A stretch of DNA of 17,500 nt from Symbiodinium natans (GCA_905221605.1 CAJNDS010002617.1:204928-222427), one strand, 5' to 3'. Positions 1 to 8,407 are shown, counted from the stretch's first letter. Made by a program: numbers and translations. The notes: a model not told the origin generated them from the sequence alone.

Positions 1-1030
1 TTACTGATTGCTGAAGAGTCGAGAGTCCATCCGGCGGCTCGGGTAGATACAGAATCAAGCCACCTTTTTCCTCAACACTTATGCGTTCCTCCGGTGCTGA
101 GATATGAACTCGCGCCTCCCATTTATCTGATGAAAGATCTGGAATACGCTGAGAGATATGCAACAGAAATTGAGATGCATCCTCCTGCCTGGGTCGTAAT
201 CGCCATCCTGCTAGCAGCGGACGAAGATGTCGCAACCTCCGAACATCCGCATGAGAGGATCTGCCATTCAGGGAACCTATTTCCGTTAGGATGGAATTTA
301 AAGAAGGATCTGGGAACAGTCCGTCTGACAAGAGAGAGATAAGGATATGAACGACCGTGTGTGCATAGCACAGTTGATGCGGATTATGATAAGCTAGACG
401 CCAGGCAGCGTCTTGCATGGAAGCTGTGGGAGGTGCAGTGGTTGAACGACCCGAGACGCGTGCAGTGTATGTCAGCAAAGAAGCTCGGCTGCTGGAGGAA
501 GCCTCCTGGGAGGAAGCCTCCCTTCCTCTCACCTGGCTAATTGGAGGATCTGCACTGAAGAGATCTGGCAGCTCCATAGGCTTGGCGCAAGCTGCGCTCA
601 TGGCGTATGTCTGAAGCAGAACCACACATTGCTCTGCATGGCGTACTGGAGCATCTACCACAATGCGACAATACCTACATTCTTCTTTTTTGTGCAGGAG
701 GCGCTTATGTGTTTGCATGTTGGCAAGAATGGATGCCGAGGATTGTGCCCAGAAAGCGGGATGAGCTTTCTGAATGTGCTGTTTCACTCCTTTGTGGCCA
801 ACAATGTATTGCCCACAGAGACTGCAGTTCGTTAATAGATGCTGAGTGACATGTCTCTTTTTTAGTAGAAGATCAGGATCCTTCTTAAGTTGTTCCTGCA
901 CGCTATGCTTTCTGAGCTTGTACAGGATTTGGCTCGTTCTTTCAGCTCGTGCAGCTGAGGGCAAATGCCTGACTCCACATGTCTGCGAAGTTGATGCATT
1001 GTGCGCAACTGCCTGTTGCATGCCGCACAT
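1..1030 (-). CDS. LINE C-terminal part in -1 frame: zinc fingers 3-4 and USP-like cysteine peptidase (partial)
   Basis: I translated this frame by hand. It is open from 1048 to the window edge with no stop, about 349 codons. It begins to read like real coding sequence near 940 (ILYKLRKHSVQEQ). Finger 3 is C-x2-C-x12-H-x4-H at 826-761, the same spacing as finger 1. Finger 4 is C-x2-C-x9-H-x3-C at 679-626. A Ser/Ala/Thr-rich linker follows (about 590-430). Next comes YHNPHQLCYAHTVVHIL, with the candidate catalytic Cys at 368-370 and Asn five residues before it (383-385), the spacing of the USP oxyanion Asn. Then RPRQEDASQFLLHI at about 196-155 matches the QDAHEF box of USPs, 61 codons after the Cys. 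The catalytic His box would lie left of position 1. The first ATG is at 1028-1030, but fusion to the RT frame by a frame change between 1048 and 862 is more likely than independent initiation. Being partial, peptidase activity is an inference. Confidence 0.72.
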   Translation of the reverse strand, partial: MCGMQQAVAHNASTSQTCGVRHLPSAARAERTSQILYKLRKHSVQEQLKKDPDLLLKKRHVTQHLLTNCSLCGQYIVGHKGVKQHIQKAHPAFWAQSSASILANMQTHKRLLHKKEECRYCRIVVDAPVRHAEQCVVLLQTYAMSAACAKPMELPDLFSADPPISQVRGREASSQEASSSSRASLLTYTARVSGRSTTAPPTASMQDAAWRLAYHNPHQLCYAHTVVHILISLLSDGLFPDPSLNSILTEIGSLNGRSSHADVRRLRHLRPLLAGWRLRPRQEDASQFLLHISQRIPDLSSDKWEARVHISAPEERISVEEKGGLILYLPEPPDGLSTLQQSV

Positions 1031-4000
1031 TGCGGAAGTCCTTTGCAGCTATGCACAGTGACCTGAAATTTTGGGCCTAGCTGATTCGCACGCTGTCCTC
1101 CATGCTTCACCAGAGTATGTTGCTGAAGACCCTTAGCGCTGGAAAATTTCCGATCGCACAGAGAGCACGGTACCTCCTGGTCTGCCTCGGTCAGGTCCAA
1201 ATGCATGCTCTGAAGCTCCTGTTGCAGCGCAACAATCCTACCTCGAAGTCCCAGATACCACTGTATGTTCTGATCCGGGTTGTACTTCTGACAGGCATCT
1301 AGTGCGTCTTGGTAGTTTTTCATCTGGCTGATCAAAACTGCTTGAGGAGTCTGAACCTTATATTGCTCGAACAGAGTCTTCGTGTCAATATGGCTGTAGT
1401 GCTGATGTTGCTTAAAGATGGATCTTAGCATCCGCGAGTATTTACTCTGAAGCTTCTGAAGACCTGATGAGGTGATGCCAGTGGCCACAAGCCCATGCAA
1501 GAGTGAGGATTCCACATAGACCCTCCAGATCTCCAACTTCTTTGAAGCCTCCAAGGCCTTAGTGGAGCACAGGATGTGTCGAAGTAGCTCAAACTTGCCT
1601 TGAGCTTGGGCGATCCTATAGTCAACAGTCTGGTCTTTGTAGGATCCATAGCTGAGCTGCACCCCTAGATATGTTAGTTTGTGATGAATCGGAATCTTAT
1701 GTCCTGAGGGAAGGACGATGTGCAACTGCTTCTCTTTGCGCATCGTGTGCTTCTTGCGAAAGATGGACTGCTGAGTGCCCTGAACCATTAGCAAGGCTTT
1801 GGACTTCGTTGGATTGACTTCCAGCCCCACGTCCTCAAGAGACTGAAAGAGAGCCTCTATTCTGAGCAGGACTTTCTGAAGTTCAGGAAAGCTCGAGAAG
1901 GTTTCCTGGAGCAGGAAATCGTCTGCAAAGACTGTTAGGATGTCCCTAGCTTGCTTGCTATCTGGGCCCCATTTCTGCTCCATTCTGCTCATGACTAGAA
2001 GTGTCAGCGCAGACCACAATGCCGGGGCTAGCTTGCAACCTTGTTTGATTCCTGAAGAAGTGGGAACTTGAATCTCTAGTCCACTTGTGCCCATGTTGTA
2101 GGAGGTCTCACTGTGTAGTTGAACTACCAGTTCTTTCGTAACAGGGTCTGTTCCCAGGCGATCCAAGGCAGCTAGCAGCTCATGTCTATTAACAGAATCG
2201 AAAGCTTTGCTCAGATCAACCGAAATAGTAAGTGCCCCTGACAGCTGAGCCTGCCTGGCTCTGCGTTGGGACTTGTGCAGGTCCCTGCGATGCACTTGAC
2301 GGAGCTGCTGCACGAAATCAAGGTGCTGACATGCTTTCGCGATGGCGTCCCGCACCCCCCTCTGCCTGATGTACGCAAATTGAGGCTGAAGCTGTGAGCT
2401 CGCCTGCAGTGCTGGTGCAATGCGAGTCTTCACTGCGCCTGCTAGCACTTTGCCTGGCACGCTGATGACTCCTATGGGCCTCAGGTTTTTCATGGCGGTG
2501 GCTGGCTTGCCCGGCTTGGGGATCCATGCAATTCGAGGGTCCTTTAGATAAGGGGAAATTTCAGATTGGGACACCTCAGAGTTGATTAGACCTGCTATGT
2601 GTTCGTGGGCTTCAGGACCTAGACTCTTCCAAGCTGATACTGGGGCTGAGGTGCTGGGGACTGCTTTCCCCACTGGCACTGTCTTGATTTGTGAGGATAC
2701 CTGCAAGGCGGTGATCGCTGCTCTGGGCACAGCAGCTACTGAGTGCAAAGGAGAACTTTTGGAGAAGATTTGACTCGAGTATTCGCGCATAGTTTTTAGT
2801 GAGGCCTCCGTATCAAGCTGCTCACCTGCTTGATCCCTTAGGTTGACTCTCTGCACTGGGCGCCACGGAGCAAGTTTCCTGAGAGTATGAGCCAGTTTGT
2901 GGGATTGTTGCCTTTTATCTTCCTGGGCTTGTAGAAGCAACTGCTCTTGCTTCTCTAGCTTTCTTTGTTTTTGCTGTTTTTTGAAAGTCCGCGCCTCCTC
3001 CTTGATGTCCTCCACAAGCTTCTGGCATTCTGAATTATGCTCGGTTCCAGCCCTCTTGTGCGCCTGGATTTGCCGCACTTTCTTCCAGTATTCCTGATGA
3101 ATAGGACCTGCTACTGGCTGAGACTTGCGTGGAGGAGGATAGTGCTCAGCTGATACACTAACCATCACTTCATCCAGTTCTTGCCAAGACGGTCTCACTT
3201 GCATTGTCCTCACCACTGCTTCCGTCAGACGATGTGAGTATGCCTGCCAGTTGTCATCTTTCCGCCGAAAGCTCGCATCCAGGGCTGTGGCATCAAACGG
3301 CCGTGGCTTGCTGGGTGTAGGACTGTAAGGAGGAATGAACAGAGTGGCTCGCACTGGAAAGTGTTTTGATCCATCTCTGTAGGCTGCCACCGGAAAGTTC
3401 TTATCCGAGTAGGCCTCCTTGGATCTCCTCCGAGCATCGTGCAGTCTGACCAGCAAAAAATCGATCTGAGAGGAATATGTGCCATCACTGCTAGCATACG
3501 TACTGCGATGGCCAGAAGCCCATGTGTTCAGCGCAGTTAGTCCACAGGATTTGCAGAGCGAGGGCAGTGTCTTCACATCCGCATTTGCAAACCGTACTCG
3601 ATGAGGCACACTTGGTCCGATATGAGGACGTTCAGTCACCGCATGCGCATTGAAATCCCCAGCCACAATCAAGAAGTCACGTTGTGGGACTCTCTGTATT
3701 CGATTTTCGAGCTGTGTCATCACGTCCTTTCTCCTGCCTCTGTTTTCCGTTTTCGAGAGCTTTGAATCCCAGACGTGCTGGTACAGGTTCAGGAGATGTA
3801 TTCTGGATCTCTGCCACGGGATCATGACGTGCTGCAAATGCCCTGGAACAATGGAAGTGCTGCGAATTTCTGAAAGAGGAGCCAGTGAGCTATGCACCAA
3901 GACAACCAGGCCAGCCTTGTGTCTGCTTGTTGAGCCACAGGTTAGGACTGACCACGGGCCTGAGCTGTAGACCTGGTCCTGCTGCCAATGCGATTCCTGC

Positions 4001-4446
4001 AGGAAAACGATTTTGATGTTCTTGTACTCTGTTGTTGCCAAAAGGGCCAGAATCTCGTTCCAAACTCGACTTGTAATTGAGCCTGCGTTCCAAGTAAGGA
4101 CTTCCATGTCAAATTTGTGATGGATCTGTCTGTTCGGTTGAAAAGAACGCCTCTCCGCTTTCGCAGGAGACGCGAATTGTCCTTCATGAGCTCCTAGAGC
4201 CTGAGCTGTCAGAAGACGGCCTTTGTAAAGTGCTGCTCCCTTCGCCAGGGCAACTTTACAAGCTCTTTGGTAGCTTCGCTTGCCGGTTTTGTTCATGGTT
4301 AGCTGACTTCGCTGCGCATGCTGCTCAGCTTCATCGGGGGGCGCTACTTCCCGAAACCCTCGATTCTGATCCATGGCTGGACCCTGGGACTTGGGACCCA
4401 GGCACCCAAGAAAGCTCGCTACGGCTACGAGAAATAAAATCCTCAT
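862..4446 (-). CDS. LINE polyprotein: EEP endonuclease, reverse transcriptase, two zinc fingers
   Basis: This protein would nick target DNA and copy the element RNA at the nick. Residues are numbered from an upstream ATG at 4671 that opens the same frame. Endonuclease, about 189-445: WNAG (N195), LQESHW (E226), GDFNAH (D339, N341), QIDF (D404), and SKHFPV (H437), where most families have SDH. A Lys/Gln/Glu-rich, probably coiled-coil linker spans about 526-600. RT, about 712-1005: WIPKPGK and LRPIGV; motif A DLSKAFDSV (D819); motif B SGIKQGCKLAP; motif C FADD (D917, D918); motif D GLEVNPTKSK; motif E LTYLG. Zinc finger 1 is C1169-x2-C-x12-H-x4-H; finger 2 is C1215-x2-C-x12-H-x5-C. The chosen start is Met76 (4444-4446), just after a Leu47 run coded by the TTG microsatellite; Met100 (4372-4374) is equally possible. 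The stop at 862 looks premature, because homologous-looking coding continues in the -1 frame. Confidence 0.92.
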   Translation of the reverse strand: MRILFLVAVASFLGCLGPKSQGPAMDQNRGFREVAPPDEAEQHAQRSQLTMNKTGKRSYQRACKVALAKGAALYKGRLLTAQALGAHEGQFASPAKAERRSFQPNRQIHHKFDMEVLTWNAGSITSRVWNEILALLATTEYKNIKIVFLQESHWQQDQVYSSGPWSVLTCGSTSRHKAGLVVLVHSSLAPLSEIRSTSIVPGHLQHVMIPWQRSRIHLLNLYQHVWDSKLSKTENRGRRKDVMTQLENRIQRVPQRDFLIVAGDFNAHAVTERPHIGPSVPHRVRFANADVKTLPSLCKSCGLTALNTWASGHRSTYASSDGTYSSQIDFLLVRLHDARRRSKEAYSDKNFPVAAYRDGSKHFPVRATLFIPPYSPTPSKPRPFDATALDASFRRKDDNWQAYSHRLTEAVVRTMQVRPSWQELDEVMVSVSAEHYPPPRKSQPVAGPIHQEYWKKVRQIQAHKRAGTEHNSECQKLVEDIKEEARTFKKQQKQRKLEKQEQLLLQAQEDKRQQSHKLAHTLRKLAPWRPVQRVNLRDQAGEQLDTEASLKTMREYSSQIFSKSSPLHSVAAVPRAAITALQVSSQIKTVPVGKAVPSTSAPVSAWKSLGPEAHEHIAGLINSEVSQSEISPYLKDPRIAWIPKPGKPATAMKNLRPIGVISVPGKVLAGAVKTRIAPALQASSQLQPQFAYIRQRGVRDAIAKACQHLDFVQQLRQVHRRDLHKSQRRARQAQLSGALTISVDLSKAFDSVNRHELLAALDRLGTDPVTKELVVQLHSETSYNMGTSGLEIQVPTSSGIKQGCKLAPALWSALTLLVMSRMEQKWGPDSKQARDILTVFADDFLLQETFSSFPELQKVLLRIEALFQSLEDVGLEVNPTKSKALLMVQGTQQSIFRKKHTMRKEKQLHIVLPSGHKIPIHHKLTYLGVQLSYGSYKDQTVDYRIAQAQGKFELLRHILCSTKALEASKKLEIWRVYVESSLLHGLVATGITSSGLQKLQSKYSRMLRSIFKQHQHYSHIDTKTLFEQYKVQTPQAVLISQMKNYQDALDACQKYNPDQNIQWYLGLRGRIVALQQELQSMHLDLTEADQEVPCSLCDRKFSSAKGLQQHTLVKHGGQRANQLGPKFQVTVHSCKGLPQCAACNRQLRTMHQLRRHVESGICPQLHELKERAKSCTSSESIACRNNLRRILIFY

Positions 4447-4466
4447 CTTGGGCCAGAATCTTACAC

Positions 4467-4712
<246 letters not shown>

Positions 4713-4764
4713 TGCATGATCGTCAGCACCTTACTCAGCCAATAGTTGAACATTAGACGTGCGG

Positions 4765-4796
4765 GCACGCGCGCGCGCGCGTGTGCGCGCGTGTCG
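4765..4796. repeat. Alternating CG/TG tract
   Basis: About 30 bases of alternating purine-pyrimidine, mostly CG with some TG, just outside the LINE 5' end. Such tracts can adopt Z-DNA. No gene is linked to it. Confidence 0.85.
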
Positions 4797-4799
4797 AGT

Positions 4800-4990
4800 G
4801 CCATGTTATGGAGTTATGCCAGCATGCTTCGAAATCCTGCCGCCCGAAACCCTTTCCGGAGCCGCTGATGCTGCTGATGCTCGCCCCCCGGGTCCCCAAA
4901 GAGAAACGAAGCCTCGATGATGCGCACCCTGGCCCCCAACAACAAACAACGGCGCGGGCGGGCATCTATGGCGCCCTTTAAAGTCAGCTG
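4800..4990. other. Non-coding spacer with GATGCT-type repeats
   Basis: Contains CTGATGCTGCTGATGCTCG followed by CCAACAACAAAC. Related wording (GCTGATGCTCATGATGC, TCGATGATGCTCGCC, ACATCAACAAC) recurs at about 5430-5550, so both may be pieces of one degenerate dispersed repeat flanking the minisatellite. No coding support. Confidence 0.5.
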
Positions 4991-5375
4991 AAAGAGCTAT
5001 GGGACCAGGGTCCAGGGGCATGGGGTCATGGGACCATGGACCCTGAGGCCAAGAGCTACGGGACCATGGGGCCAGGAGCCATGGGTCCATGGGCCCTGGG
5101 TTCAGAGGAGCCATGGGCGGGGTGGGTGGAGCGGAATGGGACCACAGGGCCATGAGGGTCGAGGGGCATGGGGCCAGGGGAGCCATGGGTGGGGTGTGCG
5201 GAGCGGGCGGAGCGGTTCAGAGTTCATTGGGGCCGTGCGGCCTGGAGGCGGGGCTGGCCCGACCGTCATCCATGGGGCCAGGAGGGGGTCGAGGGGCATG
5301 GGGCCATACGAGATCGGGGCCATGGGGGTTGGGAGCCATGGGCGGGCTGGGCGGCGGGCGGGAGGGGGCTACAGC
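4991..5375. repeat. GC-rich CCATGG minisatellite
   Basis: Degenerate tandem repeats built on GGGGCCATGG/GGGACCATGG. An AAGAGCTAYGGGACCA start recurs with a period near 60 (about 4991 and 5050). AGCCATGGGYGGGGTG recurs at about 5110 and 5181, with a weaker copy at about 5335. GTCGAGGGGCATGGGGCCA recurs at about 5158 and 5288. Strong G bias on the plus strand. Open frames across it are repeat translations (Gly/Pro/Met-rich) and are not called as genes. Confidence 0.75.
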
Positions 5376-5389
5376 GACCTCTGTGTTTT

Positions 5390-5700
5390 CCAAGCTCTCA
5401 GCCGCATCCGAAACCCAAAACCAAACCCGCTGATGCTCATGATGCGCGCTCTTGTGGGGGTCCTTTGGGGTGGCCAATGCCACCCAAAAAACATCAACAA
5501 CGCGTATTTGGCCAAAGTTGAAAAAGAGAGTCGATGATGCTCGCCGGGGTCGTTTTTGGGACCCCCCATGGGGCACCCAAAAAATGCGTCCAGGAGCCCA
5601 AATTCGGTGGGAAATAGCGCGTTTTTCGCGATAAAAATATTGTACCTGAAACATGATGCCCTTCGGGAGCCGCATTTGGAGCCGGATGTTGGGGAGCCAA
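5390..5700. other. Non-coding stretch with two inverted-repeat hairpins
   Basis: GGGTGGC-CAAT-GCCACCC (5468-5485) and TTTTTGGG...CCCAAAAA (5553-5560 with 5576-5583), the second enclosing CCCCATGGGG. Both are flanked by GATGCT-like words. No supportable gene. Confidence 0.55.
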
Positions 5701-5702
5701 CC

Positions 5703-5814
5703 GGGTCAGCGGCTTAACCCCCCCCCGCGGTAGCTAAAGCTAGGGCTGGCGCCTAACGGCGTCGGACCACGGGCGTGCCCGGATTTAAGAGCCTCCGGCT
5801 CAAGCCGCCGACCC
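5703..5814. repeat. Inverted-repeat unit of about 112 bp
   Basis: GGGTCAGCGGCTTAA at 5703-5717 pairs with TCAAGCCGCCGACCC at 5800-5814 (13 of 15 positions). Inside lie smaller inverted repeats: TAGCT/AGCTA, GGGC-GT-GCCC and GAGCC-TCC-GGCTC. A foldback DNA element or a structured RNA are both possible. Confidence 0.5.
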
Positions 5815-5957
5815 CGCTGGAGCATCGTTGAAAGGTTTAAACGCGCTCGTCAGCTCAAAGGATGCCAAAAGTTGATTTGCTTGAGCCTCTGTGAAACGTT
5901 GGGGGGGGGGGGGGGGTTGGGGGTAGCACCAGGACCCAAACAGGAGCTGAAGCCAGC
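5783..5957 (+). repeat. Dispersed repeat, copy A (175 bp)
   Basis: Starts ATTTAAGAGCCTCCGGCTC and ends CAGGAGCTGAAGCCAGC, with an internal run of about 16 Gs. It is almost identical to 9926-10090: one substitution (CATCG against CATAG), one single-base deletion, and a shorter G run in copy B. It is followed by sequence ending in CAGCAACC and then a G-rich GGGGGTA block, as copy B is. No coding capacity or tRNA-like boxes seen. Confidence 0.9.
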
Positions 5958-6074
5958 AGCTCCAGCAACCCAAGGCCAATAAGCGGAGAAGGGGCGGGGG
6001 GGAGGGGGTGTTGCGTGCGAGGCAAACGTGGTTGAAGCCAAGCCCCCATCACCTAGCCCAGCAACCGGGAAGCG

Positions 6075-6143
6075 GGAAGGGGGGGGGGGGGGGGTGGGGG
6101 GGGGGGGTAGGGGGGTAGGGGGGGTAGGGGGGTTTTTTTTTTT
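6075..6143. repeat. G-run block with GGGGGTA units and T11
   Basis: Near-continuous G broken by single T or TA, ending in T11. Potential G-quadruplex former; the opposite polarity occurs at 6221-6243. Confidence 0.9.
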
Positions 6144-6220
6144 CAAAGAACCCCTATGTCCTGTGCGAAACCGCCTCTGGTCCGTGAGTTTATTGGCCCT
6201 CCATGAAAAAGCTGCCCGGG

Positions 6221-6243
6221 TACCCCCCCCTACCCCCCCCCCC
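6221..6243. repeat. C-run block with TACCCCCC units
   Basis: TACCCCCCCCTAC followed by further Cs; the reverse complement of the 6075-6132 G/TA block, giving a foldback pair around about 77 unrelated bases. Confidence 0.9.
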
Positions 6244-6322
6244 GCGTTTTGAAGGGGTAAGGAGGGAAAGAGGGAGGTTTTCACCTCCTTTTCCCATCCA
6301 ATACGCCGCCAGGGTCGGCGGA

Positions 6323-6456
6323 CCCTAAACCCTAAACCCTAAACCCTAAACCCCAAACCCTAAACCCTAAACCCTAAACCCTAAACCCTAAACCCTAAAC
6401 CCTAAACCCTAAACCCTAAACCCTAAACCCTAAACCCTAAACCCTAAACCCTAAAC
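6323..6456 (-). repeat. Interstitial (CCCTAAA)19 array
   Basis: About 19 nearly perfect CCCTAAA heptamers on the plus strand with one CCCCAAA variant. It is the cleanest telomere-type array in the window, embedded in non-telomeric DNA on both sides, so it is interstitial and not a chromosome end. Confidence 0.97.
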
Positions 6457-6508
6457 ACCACCCATCTGGACGAGGCCGGGCAACAGAGCTCGATCTTCCA
6501 GGCAGACG

Positions 6509-6598
6509 AGGGTTTGGGTTTTTGGGTTTGGTTTTTTGGTTTTTGGTTTAGGGTTTTGGTTTAGGGTTTTAGGGTTTTAGGGTTTAGGGTGGGGTCGA
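6509..6598 (+). repeat. Degenerate TTTAGGG array
   Basis: GGGTTT, TTTTTGG and TTTTAGGG variants in the orientation opposite to the array at 6323-6456. Confidence 0.9.
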
Positions 6599-6639
6599 AG
6601 CATAAACCCTTTCAATTTGCGGATGTTTAGAGTGAAGGC

Positions 6640-7036
6640 CTTCCCAAACCTTAAACCTTAAACCCGAAACCCTAGACCTTAAATCCAAAGAGTTCAAGGC
6701 TATCCCTGAACCCTGCACCTTGTGCTTCTTGTGCCCAAAGACAGATGTGAGGCCTTTGGGAGCTTGACGGTGACGTTTCGCCTTAGCAGCATCAGGGACT
6801 TGCAGGAGATGCCGTAGCGTCGCTCGCAGGAACCAGGCAACCTCTTTCCGCCACAAAGCAACACCGCCCAGAAAACAGCGTCCCCCCCACCCTCAGAGCC
6901 AGGTTTCTGAACAAGTAGGTGCAAGTACTATTGCTTAAATCGTTTTCCTGCTGGCTGAAGGGATCCGCTCTGCCTCCGCAATTCTTCCCCTCGCCCCTGA
7001 CACTCTTCCAGACTTGGCTGTCTTAGGCAGCTAGAT
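6640..7036. other. Gene-free stretch
   Basis: A few degenerate AACCTTAAACC words to about 6690, then unique-looking sequence. Short frames of 74-90 codons on the minus strand show no recognisable motif. I see no supported feature. Confidence 0.6.
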
Positions 7037-7069
7037 TTTAGGGTTTCGGGTTTAGGGTTTGGGGTTTCC
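7037..7069 (+). repeat. Short TTTAGGG-type array
   Basis: Four to five units with TTTCGGG and TTTGGGG variants. Confidence 0.85.
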
Positions 7070-7440
7070 ATGGGCCTGGCTTGCCAGACCCCACGCCAAC
7101 AACATTAACCACTCTGTGAACAGATGCCAGTGCGCCCACCAAAACAGATACCGCACCATTATGACCGTGAACGCATCGGATGTACAATTGCTGACCCACA
7201 GCATCAAAAGGCTTACTGCTGGGGAGCGAGGGCTGCATGCGCCTGATTAAGCGTGGAAGCAGGCTCCCAACATGTTGTACAAAAAGAGCCCAATAGTTAT
7301 ACCTTAAACCACATGCTGGCATCCTGAGTAAAGTTCAAGGTCTTCTAAAGCCCTGACAATCTGCGGGGCCGCGTCCTTAAGTAAGGGGGCACTAGATCAT
7401 TCTGGCATGACACCGCATCGAAGCCACGAAGCCTTCCCCG
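7070..7440. other. Gene-free stretch
   Basis: Unique-looking sequence. Two short frames (63 codons plus, 94 codons minus) have no recognisable domain and overlap each other on opposite strands. Confidence 0.55.
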
Positions 7441-7446
7441 AATCCT

Positions 7447-7646
7447 ACACTCCAACCCCCAAACCCCTAAACTCCCACACCCTAAACCCCCAAACCCCAC
7501 CCTAGACCCTGAGCCCTAAACCCTGAGCACCCAAAGCCCGAAACCCGAAGCCTTAAACCCTAAACCCTAAACCCTAAACCGTAAACCCTAAACCCTAAAC
7601 CCGAAACCCTAAACCCTAAGCCCTAAACCCTAAACCCTAAACCCTG
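7447..7646 (-). repeat. CCCTAAA array, degenerate left half and regular right half
   Basis: The left part is CCCCAAA/CCCTGAG/CCCGAAA-like; from about 7552 it becomes regular CCCTAAA with scattered CCGTAAA, CCCGAAA and CCCTAAG units. Confidence 0.93.
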
Positions 7647-7750
7647 AAGCAGGCAACTCCAGGTTGAGGACCGCTTGCTGATCGCCAGGTTCTCAGCAGC
7701 TGTTTGTGGAATTCTCATGTGCCTTCAAAGCCAGTTCTAACGGAGTCGGC

Positions 7751-7860
7751 AGTTTTAGGGGTTTTGGGTTTAGGGGTTTGGGGTTTAGGCGTTTGGGGGG
7801 TGAGTAGTTTTGTGTTTAGGGGAGGTTTAGGGCTTAGGGTTTGGGGTTTGGGGTTTGGGA
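7751..7860 (+). repeat. Degenerate TTTAGGGG-type array
   Basis: Mixed TTTAGGG, TTTGGGG and TTTTGGG units in G-strand orientation. Confidence 0.88.
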
Positions 7861-8386
7861 TGCAGAAACCTCAGGAGTAATCCAGGAGAGCTTGAGACCA
7901 AACCCCTGAATTTTGAATGCCCCTGAGCTTAAGGCAAACCCCGAGCCACCGCCAATGCTCTGAAGTCAAGCCGACCACACTTGCCACACTGTCGTCATGA
8001 GCTTCTCATGTATAGAGCTCATGAAAGAAAATGTGTTCTTTTGCTCTGACGTCTGAACTATGAACCTGTGAGCATGGGAAGTAGAGTGAGACATGAACTA
8101 GCCTCCAAAGCTTAATGTCAGTACATTTCCTTCGTTCTTGATAGACCCTGGCGACCACAGCTTTTCAAATGTAAGAAGGCAGCAGATCGGGTTCCCCATT
8201 TTACCCCTGCACAAAAGCCATGAGTCATCAGGGGTCCATCCACTGTGGAAGGACAGTGGAAGGACGGGTCAGCAAGGTTCCACTCCTTTACAGTGCTGCG
8301 CGCGCGCATTTTCCTTTGCGCGTTTCATTGCACGACCGCGTTTCTTCAGAAACGGAATTGAAGAAGCCAGCTGGAATGCAACAGCG
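7861..8386. other. Gene-free stretch
   Basis: Unique-looking sequence with a short CGCGCGCG tract near 8300. Plus-strand frames of 108 and 133 codons start here but run through the poly-C tract (coding polyproline) and show no domain, so they are not called. Confidence 0.55.
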
Positions 8387-8407
8387 CCCCCCCCCCCCCC
8401 CCCCCCC
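8387..8407. repeat. Poly-C tract (21 C)
   Basis: Uninterrupted homopolymer. Confidence 0.95.

Noticed and set aside
857-864. AAAAAAG as a programmed -1 frameshift site
   Set aside because: The heptamer overlaps the TAA stop at 864-862, so a ribosome would meet the stop before reading the slippery codons in the right phase.
94-1302. Plus-strand and alternative minus-strand frames of 60-82 codons over the LINE
   Set aside because: They lie opposite or in other frames of the LINE coding sequence and carry no motif of their own.
5028-5675. Gly/Pro/Met-rich frames up to 169 codons on both strands
   Set aside because: They follow the CCATGG minisatellite, are open in several frames at once because of low stop frequency in GC-rich repeat, and contain no domain.
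5880-6284. 144-codon proline-rich minus frame
   Set aside because: It translates G/C runs and the dispersed repeat; no motif, and copy B does not preserve the frame through the G run.
6323-6456. A true chromosome end
   Set aside because: The array is short, flanked by other sequence for more than 11 kb, and followed by arrays of opposite polarity.
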